Shown piece after piece: positions 1 to 5,666 of a DNA stretch of 5,714 nt. Made by a program: the position numbers and the translations under genes. Source of the DNA: DASZMJ01 sp035551935 (GTDB lineage Bacteria; Planctomycetota; Planctomycetia; Isosphaerales; Isosphaeraceae); NCBI GenBank assembly GCA_035551935.1, contig DASZMJ010000108.1:1-5714 (forward strand). The letters are read 5' to 3'. The notes beneath the pieces are model-generated. The model made no database searches. It was given only the letters and a program-made list of their open reading frames with translations, and had not been told where the DNA came from. Position 1 is the stretch's first letter. Each line of letters opens with the position of its first letter.

Positions 1-63
1 ATGACGCAGATGAAGAAAGATGAAAAATTTTCAATTAATTTCATCTTTCTTCATCTGCGTCAT
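1..63. repeat. 25-bp perfect inverted repeat with 13-nt AT-rich loop
   Basis: Positions 1-25 are the exact reverse complement of positions 39-63; the 13-nt loop between them (26-38) is almost all A and T. The composition contrasts sharply with the GC-rich genes beside it. It starts 31 bases beyond the kynU stop codon, so on the minus strand it could fold in the 3' end of the kynBU transcript and act as a terminator or RNA-stabilising hairpin. A second copy of the octamer CATCTGCG (61-68) follows the one inside the right arm (52-59), and the left arm begins at base 1, so the element probably continues outside the window. It may instead be a dispersed palindromic repeat. The inverted repeat is directly visible; its role is inference. 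Confidence 0.85.
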
Positions 64-93
64 CTGCGGATAACCCCCTTCTTCCTCCCCGAT

Positions 94-1305
94 TCAACTC
101 ACCACCTTCGCGTCGCCGAACGCCTCCCATTCCCTCGATTCGAGGGTCTGGGCGATGGCGGTGACGGCGGCGTCGAGCTCGTCGTCGCGGTTGTAGAGGT
201 GGGGGGAGAGGCGGATGCCGGCGCCGGGGCGGTAGTCGCAGAGGATGTCGCGGGACTTGAGGGCGCGGGAGACCTCGGGGCCGTGCGGCGCGTCGATGGC
301 GACGGTCCCGCCGCGGCGGGACGGGTCGCGCGGGGTCGTGCAGGGGAAGCCGAAGGCGTCGGCCAGGGCGAGCAGCCGCGCCGTCTGTCGCCCGGACTTG
401 GCGCGGATCGCGTCGATGCCGACCTCGGCGATGATCTCCAGGCCGGGCCGGGCGGCGTAGAACGCGGGGATGTTCGGCGTGCCGTGGAGGAACCGCCAGG
501 CGTCGGGGCGGCGGTCGAGCGTCGTCGCGAACGAGAACGGGTTGCTGTGCGCCATCCAGCCGGCGAGGCGCGGGGCGAACCGGGTCCGCAGGTCCGGTCG
601 CACCCACAGGAATGCCGCGCCGGGGCCGCCGCAGAGCCACTTGAGGCAGCCGCCGATGTAGACGTCGGCCCCGATCGCCCCGACATCGACCGGCAGGTTG
701 CCGACCGCCTGATAGCCGTCGACGATCAGGATCGCGCCGACCTTCCGCGCCTTCTCGGCGATCGACGCGATATCGTGAACATAAGAACTTTTGAACAGGA
801 CGTGCGAGACGGCCACGAAGGCGGTCGTCTCGTCGATGGCGTCGACGAGCCGGCCGGCGTCGACCGTGATGCCGTCGTCGGTCGGCACGACGACGACCTC
901 GGCGCCGAGGGACTGTTGCTCGGCGAGGAGGTAGAGGATCGACGGGAAGTGCATCGCGTCGGTGACGACCTTCGGCCGGCCGTCGCGGAAGTCGAAGGCG
1001 CTGAAGAGGACGGCGTGCGCGATGGTCACGTTCGGCTGGAAGACGACCTCACCCTTCCCGGCGCCGATCAGCGGCGCGACGAGGTCGCCGAGCTCGGCGA
1101 CCAGTCCCCACCACGACTCCTCCCAGGCCCGCACCCCGCGCGTGGCCCAGGTCTCGTAATAGGAATGCAGCGACTCCTCGACGGCGTGCGGCACGGCGCC
1201 CAGGGAATTGCTGATGAGGTAGTTCGTCCGGTCGACGATCGGGAACCGCCCGCGGTAGGCGAGCAAGGGGTCGTCGGCCGCGCCGAGCGGGGGCGTGATC
1301 GTCAT
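94..1305 (-). CDS. kynU: Kynureninase-like PLP-dependent enzyme (aminotransferase class V fold)
   Basis: A 403-residue cytoplasmic fold-type I PLP enzyme. Kynureninase hydrolyses L-kynurenine to anthranilate and alanine (or 3-hydroxykynurenine to 3-hydroxyanthranilate). Visible marks are NSLG at 33-36, as in the kynureninase GNSLG motif, and a Trp-rich stretch at 61-66. IVDGYQ at 194-199 supplies Asp196, expected to pair with the PLP ring nitrogen. LKWLCGGPG at 221-229 contains the likely Schiff-base Lys222. GTPN lies at 275-278, and Arg359 and Arg365 lie near the C-terminus. Length fits bacterial kynureninases (about 410-420). There is no signal peptide. The ATG overlaps the kynB stop as ATGA, implying one mRNA and coupled translation. 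The Lys-Trp in place of the usual Lys-Tyr is a small departure. Alone it might be called only a class V aminotransferase or desulfurase-like protein; the kynB neighbour makes kynureninase the best call. Family is certain, substrate less so. Confidence 0.82.
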   Translation of the reverse strand: MTITPPLGAADDPLLAYRGRFPIVDRTNYLISNSLGAVPHAVEESLHSYYETWATRGVRAWEESWWGLVAELGDLVAPLIGAGKGEVVFQPNVTIAHAVLFSAFDFRDGRPKVVTDAMHFPSILYLLAEQQSLGAEVVVVPTDDGITVDAGRLVDAIDETTAFVAVSHVLFKSSYVHDIASIAEKARKVGAILIVDGYQAVGNLPVDVGAIGADVYIGGCLKWLCGGPGAAFLWVRPDLRTRFAPRLAGWMAHSNPFSFATTLDRRPDAWRFLHGTPNIPAFYAARPGLEIIAEVGIDAIRAKSGRQTARLLALADAFGFPCTTPRDPSRRGGTVAIDAPHGPEVSRALKSRDILCDYRPGAGIRLSPHLYNRDDELDAAVTAIAQTLESREWEAFGDAKVVS

Positions 1306-1320
1306 GGCGGGAGGGCCCTC
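1302..1320 (-). promoter_or_regulatory. kynB/kynU translational coupling junction and kynU ribosome binding site
   Basis: On the minus strand the kynB TGA and the kynU ATG share the tetranucleotide ATGA (1302-1305). The only purine-rich candidate Shine-Dalgarno for kynU is GAGGG (1316-1320), 10 nt from the ATG. It lies inside the perfect 10-bp palindrome GAGGGCCCTC (1311-1320). The site is modest, so reinitiation by ribosomes finishing kynB is the likely way kynU is translated. Geometry is seen; coupling is inferred. Confidence 0.6.
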
Positions 1321-1937
1321 AAGATCGCCCGCACGGGGCTGGCGTCGCAGTCGACGAGGCGGAGCGGCGGCGCGATCAGCTCATAGACCCCTTCGGGCAC
1401 GTCGGCCAGGACGAGCCCTTCGAGGATGGCCATGTCGGCCGCCAGGCAGGCCCGGTGCGCGGGCAGATCCTTCGAGTCGAACGGGTCCACGCTCGGCGTG
1501 TCGACGCCGACGAGCCGAACGCCGTGACCCTGGAGGGCGACGATCAATTCGGGCGCGAGGGCGGCGAAGTCGGTGTTGAACCGGGTTGGGTCCGGGAACG
1601 TCCCGGTGGCGAACAGGACGCGATCGGCCGCGAGCGTCGCCGGCAGGTGGCCGGGCGCGACCAGCCCGCCCCGGCCGACGACGGCGCGAATGACCTGGCA
1701 AGGGCCGAGATAGAGCGCAAGGTCGCGCCGGTCGATCCCCGGCGCCTCGGCCCCGTAATGGCTCGGTGCGTCGGCGTGGGCACCGAGGTGGGCGGTGGCG
1801 CGGAGGGTCGAGAGGGTGATGTTCGCCCCGCGCCTCATCTCCATCAGGATTTCGCGCGAGAAGGGCGTATCCCCCGGCCAGACCGCCAGGTCCGGCCCGA
1901 TCGGCGGCGAGATGTCGTAGAGCCGCGAATCCGCCAT
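1302..1937 (-). CDS. kynB: Kynurenine formamidase (arylformamidase), cyclase family
   Basis: A 211-residue cytoplasmic metal-dependent amidohydrolase that converts N-formyl-L-kynurenine to L-kynurenine and formate, the second step of tryptophan catabolism. The protein starts YDISPPI (7-13), followed by WPGD at 20-23. The family signature HLGAHADAPSH occupies 50-60, giving metal ligands His50, His54 and Asp56 and a catalytic His60. The second metal-binding set is His161 and Glu173, in the block from DTPSVDPFDSK (146-156) to MAILEGL (169-175). YELIAPPLRL (185-194) and DASPVRA (198-204) are also typical of bacterial KynB. Length matches the family. The chosen ATG has a GGGGAGG Shine-Dalgarno with a 7-nt gap. 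It is first in a two-gene operon, its stop overlapping the start of kynU, and is divergent from the cyclase gene across 187 bases. All expected catalytic residues are present. Confidence 0.93.
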   Translation of the reverse strand: MADSRLYDISPPIGPDLAVWPGDTPFSREILMEMRRGANITLSTLRATAHLGAHADAPSHYGAEAPGIDRRDLALYLGPCQVIRAVVGRGGLVAPGHLPATLAADRVLFATGTFPDPTRFNTDFAALAPELIVALQGHGVRLVGVDTPSVDPFDSKDLPAHRACLAADMAILEGLVLADVPEGVYELIAPPLRLVDCDASPVRAILRALPP

Positions 1938-1944
1938 CGCAACG

Positions 1945-1951
1945 CCTCCCC
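1945..1951 (-). promoter_or_regulatory. kynB Shine-Dalgarno
   Basis: Minus-strand GGGGAGG is separated by 7 nt from the kynB ATG at 1935-1937. It is the clearest ribosome binding site in the divergent region and fixes the kynB start. Confidence 0.75.
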
Positions 1952-2018
1952 GGAGCCCAGGCTATCGCCCGCGCATGGCCTCCGCAACGGCGGGCGGAAA
2001 TCGAGGGCCATGACCCCC

Positions 2019-2047
2019 TCGACCCGGAGACACGGCGCGCGTATCCT
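2019..2047 (+). promoter_or_regulatory. Weak candidate sigma70-type promoter for the EboD-like gene
   Basis: TCGACC (2019-2024) and TATCCT (2042-2047) each match the -35 and -10 consensus at four of six positions and stand 17 bp apart, upstream of the plus-strand cyclase gene. In GC-rich DNA such matches can arise by chance. No other evidence supports it. Confidence 0.22.
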
Positions 2048-2068
2048 GGAAGGGAATCCCACCCGCCG

Positions 2069-2092
2069 CGGACCGGCCTGGCAGCCGGTCCG
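2069..2092 (+). promoter_or_regulatory. Perfect 9-bp stem-loop in the leader of the EboD-like gene
   Basis: CGGACCGGC (2069-2077) pairs exactly with GCCGGTCCG (2084-2092) around the 6-nt loop CTGGCA. It ends 32 bases before the ATG at 2125 and lies downstream of the candidate -10. It is not followed by a T run, so it is not a classical intrinsic terminator. It could be a leader RNA hairpin or a dyad operator for a dimeric repressor. The pairing is directly visible; function is unknown. Confidence 0.5.
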
Positions 2093-2124
2093 GAAGACCG
2101 CCGACCCGCCGGACGACTCGCCCG

Positions 2125-3369
2125 ATGAGCCCAGAGACCGCGACCCATCGCGCCGACGTGCCGTTCGCCCCCACGTTCGTGCATCGACTCCTGTTCACCG
2201 ACGACCTGCTCGGCGCCGACCGTCAGGTCCTGGCCGACGTGCTCGAGCCGTCGGAAGGGCGGCCGGCCCGGGTGCAGTTCTGGGTCGACGGCCACGTCGC
2301 CGAGGCGATGCCGGACCTGCGGCACAAGCTCCGCGCCTTCGGGGCCGAGCACGCCGGCCGGATCGAGCGGGCGGGCAACGTCCAGCTCGTGCCGGGCGGC
2401 GAGGCGGTCAAGAACGACATCCATATCCTCGAGCGCATCCTCAAGGTCTTCCACGCCGCCGGGCTCGATCGCCGCAGCTACGTCGTCGTGGTCGGCGGCG
2501 GGGCCGTGCTCGACGCCGTCGGCTTCGCCGCGGCGATCGCCCACCGCGGCCTGCGGCTGGTGCGATTGCCGACGACCACCCTGGCGCAGGCCGACTCGGG
2601 CGTGGGGGTCAAGAACGCGGTCAACCTCTTCGGCAAGAAGAACTGGCTCGGCAGCTTCGCCGTCCCCTGGGCGGTCATCAACGACGCGAGCTTGCTGGAG
2701 ACCTTGCCCGACCGCGACTTCGTCTGCGGCTTCTCCGAGGCGGTCAAGGTCTCGCTCCTGAAGGACGCCGGCATGTTCGCCGAGCTCTGCCGCTCGGCCG
2801 ACCGCATCCGGAGGCGTGACCCGGCGGCGGCCTTGCCGATGATCCGCGCCTCGGCCGAGCGGCACCGCGACCACATCACCCTCGGCGGCGACCCGTTCGA
2901 GGCCCGCGAGGCCCGGCCGCTCGACTTCGGCCACTGGTCGGCCCACCGCCTCGAAGCGATCACCGACTTCCGACTCCGCCACGGCGAGGCCGTCGCCATC
3001 GGCGTCGCGATCGATACGGTCTACTCCACGCTCGCCCTCGGCCTCCCGTCCCAGGCCGCCGACGCCGTGCTCCGCTGCCTCGACGACCTCGGCCTCGCGC
3101 TCGGCCACCCCGCCCTCGACGACCCCGACGCCCTCTTCGAGGGCCTCGAGGAGTTCCGCCAGCACCTCGGCGGCCGCCTCACCTTGACCATGCTCCGCGG
3201 CGTCGGCGACCCGATCGACGTCCACGAGGTCGACGAGGCCCTGATGCGGCGCGCGATCGAGTGCGTGCGCGGGCTGGCGCCTGCGACCGGGGAAGCGGAG
3301 GAGCCGGCCGCCGAGTCGAGAACCGAAGAGGTTCATTGCCGACGGGCCAGGCGACGCTCGGGCCGTTGA
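2125..3369 (+). CDS. EboD-like 3-dehydroquinate synthase family protein (sugar phosphate cyclase superfamily)
   Basis: A 414-residue cytoplasmic protein of the dehydroquinate synthase fold, NAD- and divalent-metal-dependent. The NAD-binding block is VVVGGGAVLD at 121-130, then RLPTTTLAQADSGVGVKNAV at 147-166. Metal ligands of the family are all in place: Glu205 in SEAVK, His270 in DFGHW and His286 in RHGEAVAIG, with Lys208 and His274 also retained. Classical AroB motifs differ: GGKT is GVKN (161-164) and NFGHT is DFGHW (267-271). An N-terminal extension (about 1-25) and a charged C-terminal tail (about 387-414) flank the core. These traits match EboD, the AroB paralogue of ebo clusters, as I recall it, rather than shikimate AroB. 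No other ebo gene is in the window. The ATG is the first usable start after an upstream stop at 2011 but lacks a clear Shine-Dalgarno. The true substrate is unknown; a valiolone-type cyclase is an alternative. Confidence 0.85.
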   Translation: MSPETATHRADVPFAPTFVHRLLFTDDLLGADRQVLADVLEPSEGRPARVQFWVDGHVAEAMPDLRHKLRAFGAEHAGRIERAGNVQLVPGGEAVKNDIHILERILKVFHAAGLDRRSYVVVVGGGAVLDAVGFAAAIAHRGLRLVRLPTTTLAQADSGVGVKNAVNLFGKKNWLGSFAVPWAVINDASLLETLPDRDFVCGFSEAVKVSLLKDAGMFAELCRSADRIRRRDPAAALPMIRASAERHRDHITLGGDPFEAREARPLDFGHWSAHRLEAITDFRLRHGEAVAIGVAIDTVYSTLALGLPSQAADAVLRCLDDLGLALGHPALDDPDALFEGLEEFRQHLGGRLTLTMLRGVGDPIDVHEVDEALMRRAIECVRGLAPATGEAEEPAAESRTEEVHCRRARRRSGR

Positions 3370-3391
3370 ACCGGCCCCTTGCGGGGCCGGT
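3370..3391 (+). terminator. Hairpin directly after the EboD-like stop codon
   Basis: A perfect 9-bp stem, 3370-3378 with 3383-3391, closes a TTGC tetraloop and begins one base after the TGA. The stem is very GC-rich, but no T tract follows. It could attenuate or protect the 3' end, or be a terminator of the non-U-tract type; it is not a textbook intrinsic terminator. Whether the next gene is cotranscribed depends on it. Confidence 0.45.
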
Positions 3392-3409
3392 CGCGGCGGG
3401 TTATCCCAG

Positions 3410-3429
3410 GGGACGACGTGCGACGTCCC
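3410..3429 (+). repeat. Interrupted palindrome upstream of the fusion hydrolase gene
   Basis: GGGACG (3410-3415) pairs with CGTCCC (3424-3429) across an 8-nt centre. It sits 16 bases before the Shine-Dalgarno of the next gene. It could be an operator half-site pair or a small leader hairpin. It is short enough to be chance. Confidence 0.3.
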
Positions 3430-3445
3430 GGAGCGACCCCGACCC

Positions 3446-3460
3446 GAGGAGGCAATGATG
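3446..3460 (+). promoter_or_regulatory. Strong Shine-Dalgarno with tandem ATG start
   Basis: GAGGAGG (3446-3452) lies 2 nt from the ATG at 3455 and 5 nt from the ATG at 3458. The second spacing is closer to the bacterial optimum, so translation may begin at 3458, giving 726 residues. The signal peptide is intact either way. Confidence 0.7.
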
Positions 3461-5638
3461 ACGCCCCGCTCGAACCCGCTCGCCCTACTCGGGCTGGCCC
3501 CGATCCTCCTCATAGCGACCACGGCCCTCGCCGTCGAGGACGGCTCCCCCGACCGCGAGCTGCCGCCGCACATCCGCCGCGTGACCAGCTTCGGCGAACG
3601 CGCCGACTGGTCGCACGACGGCCGCAAGATCCTGTTCGTCGAGAAGACCTTCGGCGACGTCTACGAGGTCGAGGTCGCGACCGGTGCGCTGAGGCTCTTG
3701 ACGGCGCACTATCCCCACGTCGGCTACACCCGCGCGCTCTACCTGGCCAACGGCGACATCCTCCTGTCCGGCCCCGAGCGGTTCGACCCGAAGAACCCCG
3801 GGCCCAGCCGGGTCGAGTGCTTCCTGTCGGTGCTCGATCAGGGCGGGACCAAGCCCCCGGTGCCGCTCGGCACGAAGTGCTCGGAGGGGCCGGCCGTCTC
3901 GCGGAAGCGGATGCACATCGCCTGGACGCACGTCGCCGCCCAGTACCCCGACGAGATGCCCGCCGGCTCGTCGCGGATCTTCGAGGCCGACATCGTCACG
4001 GACAACGGGACGCCGAGGCTCGAGAACCGCCGACTCGTGCTGGACAGCCGCGATCTCCCCTTCCGCTGCACCCTCGAATGCCAGAACTTCCGCCCCCCCG
4101 ACGAGCGCGAGCTGACCTTCAGCGCCTACGGCCACGACGGCACCGAGGTTTGCCGCGTCGACCTCGCGACCAAGGCCGTCGTCAACGATTCGAAGGCCCC
4201 CGGCCAGTACGACGAGCCCGAGGGCATCTTCCCCGACGGCCGCTGGACCTGCGTCGAGAGCGACCGCGAGGGCTTCAGCGGCCGCGGTCCGAATCATGTC
4301 GACATCTGGAAGCTCTCGCTCGACGGCCGCGGCACCTGGGAGCGGCTCACGACCTTCAACAAGTACCCCGGTTACAAGGCCTCCAACCCCGTCATCAGCG
4401 ACGATGGCCGGTTCATGGCCTTCCAGATGGCCCGCTCCAAGGACCCGTCCGGCGTCGGCTACGGCATCTTCATCGACGACTTCGCAAGGGCCGACGGCAA
4501 GCCCCCGGCCGGATTGTCGGCGATCCGGGAGCGGATGCAGCGGTTCGTCGACCACACGGAGATCGCAGGCGCCGTCACGGTCGTCGGGACGAAGGACGAG
4601 ATCCGCAGCCTCGAGGCCGTCGGTCAGGCGAACATCGAAGCCGGCACGACGATGCGGCCCGAGACCCTCTTCCGCATCGCCTCGATGACCAAGCCGATCA
4701 CGGCCCTCGGCGTCATGATCCTGGCCGATGAAGGGAAGCTTTCGATCGACGACCCGGTCGAAAAGCACCTGCCCGAATTCCGGGGTCAGATGATGATCGT
4801 GTCGCGTTCGGGCGATGAGATCACATTGCGGAAGCCCCCGCGGCCGATCACCCTCCGCGACCTCCTGACCCACACCTCCGGCCTCCCCGGCGGGATGCCG
4901 CCGGGCCTGGCCGACCTGTACGCGAAGAGGAACCGGGCGCTCGCCGAGGAGGCGCTCGTCTCCTCGCAGCGCCCGCTCGAATTCGAGCCTGGCAGCCGTT
5001 GGGCCTACTGCAACGCCGGGATCGACACGCTCGGCAGGGTCATCGAGGTCGTCGCGGGAGAGCCGTACGAGGCGTTCCTGAAGCGCCGCATCTTCGACCC
5101 CCTCAGCATGGCCGACACGACCTTCGACCCGACCCCGGTGCAGCTCCGTCGGAGCGCGGCGACTTACGACCGGAAGGGCGACCGGCTCGTCTCCGTCGAC
5201 CATCCCCTGATTGGCCCGCCGTCAGGCTCGAAGCACCCCGTGCCGGCGGGCGGCCTTTACTCGACGGCGCCGGACCTCGCCAAGCTGTATCAGATGATGC
5301 TCCGCAAGGGGGTCGCCGCCGACGGGAAGAGGATCCTCTCGGAGAAGGCGGTGGTCGAGATGACGCGGGTGCAGACTGGCGATCTCAAGTGCGGGTTCAC
5401 CGACGGCATGGGCTACGGCCTCGGCTGGGGCGTCGTCCGCGCGCCCTCGGGCGTCACGGCGATGCTCTCGCCCGGCACGTTCGGCCACGGCGGGGCCTTC
5501 GGCACCCAGGCCTGGATCGATCCGGTCAAGGGTCGGTTCGTGATCCTCATGATCCAGCGCGTCGGCCTGCCCAACGCCGACGCCTCCGAATTCCGCCGCG
5601 AATTCCAGCGCCTCGCCTTCGAGGACGTCGCGAAATGA
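3455..5638 (+). CDS. Secreted TolB/PD40 propeller-like and beta-lactamase-fold serine hydrolase fusion
   Basis: A 727-residue exported protein in two parts. Residues 1-26 look like a Sec signal peptide: Arg5, a hydrophobic run at about 9-23 and an Ala-Leu-Ala cleavage site at 24-26. Residues about 38-345 hold PD40/TolB-type repeats, such as ADWSHDGRKILFVE (50-63) and NPVISDDGRFMAFQ (311-324), with six cysteines that could form disulfides in the periplasm. Residues about 353-725 are a class C beta-lactamase/S12 peptidase domain: nucleophile Ser410 with Lys413 (SMTK), Tyr518 and Asn520 (YCN), LLTHTSGLPGG (470-480), YGLGW (654-658) and HGG at 678-680 where beta-lactamases have KTG. The HxG form is common in esterases and D-aminopeptidases of this fold, so antibiotic resistance should not be assumed; the substrate is unknown. 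The catalytic set is complete. The gene follows the EboD-like gene by 85 bases holding two hairpins, so it may be separately transcribed. Confidence 0.9.
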   Translation: MMTPRSNPLALLGLAPILLIATTALAVEDGSPDRELPPHIRRVTSFGERADWSHDGRKILFVEKTFGDVYEVEVATGALRLLTAHYPHVGYTRALYLANGDILLSGPERFDPKNPGPSRVECFLSVLDQGGTKPPVPLGTKCSEGPAVSRKRMHIAWTHVAAQYPDEMPAGSSRIFEADIVTDNGTPRLENRRLVLDSRDLPFRCTLECQNFRPPDERELTFSAYGHDGTEVCRVDLATKAVVNDSKAPGQYDEPEGIFPDGRWTCVESDREGFSGRGPNHVDIWKLSLDGRGTWERLTTFNKYPGYKASNPVISDDGRFMAFQMARSKDPSGVGYGIFIDDFARADGKPPAGLSAIRERMQRFVDHTEIAGAVTVVGTKDEIRSLEAVGQANIEAGTTMRPETLFRIASMTKPITALGVMILADEGKLSIDDPVEKHLPEFRGQMMIVSRSGDEITLRKPPRPITLRDLLTHTSGLPGGMPPGLADLYAKRNRALAEEALVSSQRPLEFEPGSRWAYCNAGIDTLGRVIEVVAGEPYEAFLKRRIFDPLSMADTTFDPTPVQLRRSAATYDRKGDRLVSVDHPLIGPPSGSKHPVPAGGLYSTAPDLAKLYQMMLRKGVAADGKRILSEKAVVEMTRVQTGDLKCGFTDGMGYGLGWGVVRAPSGVTAMLSPGTFGHGGAFGTQAWIDPVKGRFVILMIQRVGLPNADASEFRREFQRLAFEDVAK

Positions 5639-5666
5639 GCCGGCACCATTCGTCGAGGGGTCGTTT

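Noticed and set aside
1..1386. Long open frame (461 codons) on the plus strand opposite kynU
   Set aside because: It is antisense to the well-supported kynU, its translation is Gly/Arg/Val/Asp-rich without motifs, and its ATG lies inside the inverted repeat. It is a high-GC shadow.
1455..2819. 454-codon plus-strand open frame spanning the divergent intergenic region
   Set aside because: It runs antisense through kynB and out of frame through the cyclase, with no domain and a basic low-complexity product.
2125..3369. Naming the cyclase aroB of the shikimate pathway
   Set aside because: Two core motifs diverge (GVKN and DFGHW) and the N-terminal region resembles EboD-type paralogues, so a plain aroB symbol would mislead.
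1381..3627. 748-codon minus-strand open frame across kynB and the cyclase gene
   Set aside because: It overlaps kynB in another frame and is antisense to the cyclase with intact catalytic motifs. Its product is low complexity with no recognisable domain.
3379..4731. 450-codon plus-strand open frame overlapping the hydrolase N-terminal half
   Set aside because: It is an out-of-frame Arg/Pro/Ala-rich product; the overlapping frame has a signal peptide, a Shine-Dalgarno and conserved domains.
3485..5203. 572-codon minus-strand open frame opposite the fusion hydrolase
   Set aside because: It mirrors the codon structure of the real gene, is rich in Gly/Val/Asp/Arg, and has no motifs or ribosome binding site of note.
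3455..5638. Calling the hydrolase an AmpC-type antibiotic-resistance beta-lactamase
   Set aside because: The KTG motif is HGG, a propeller-like domain precedes it, and the fold family has many non-lactamase members.
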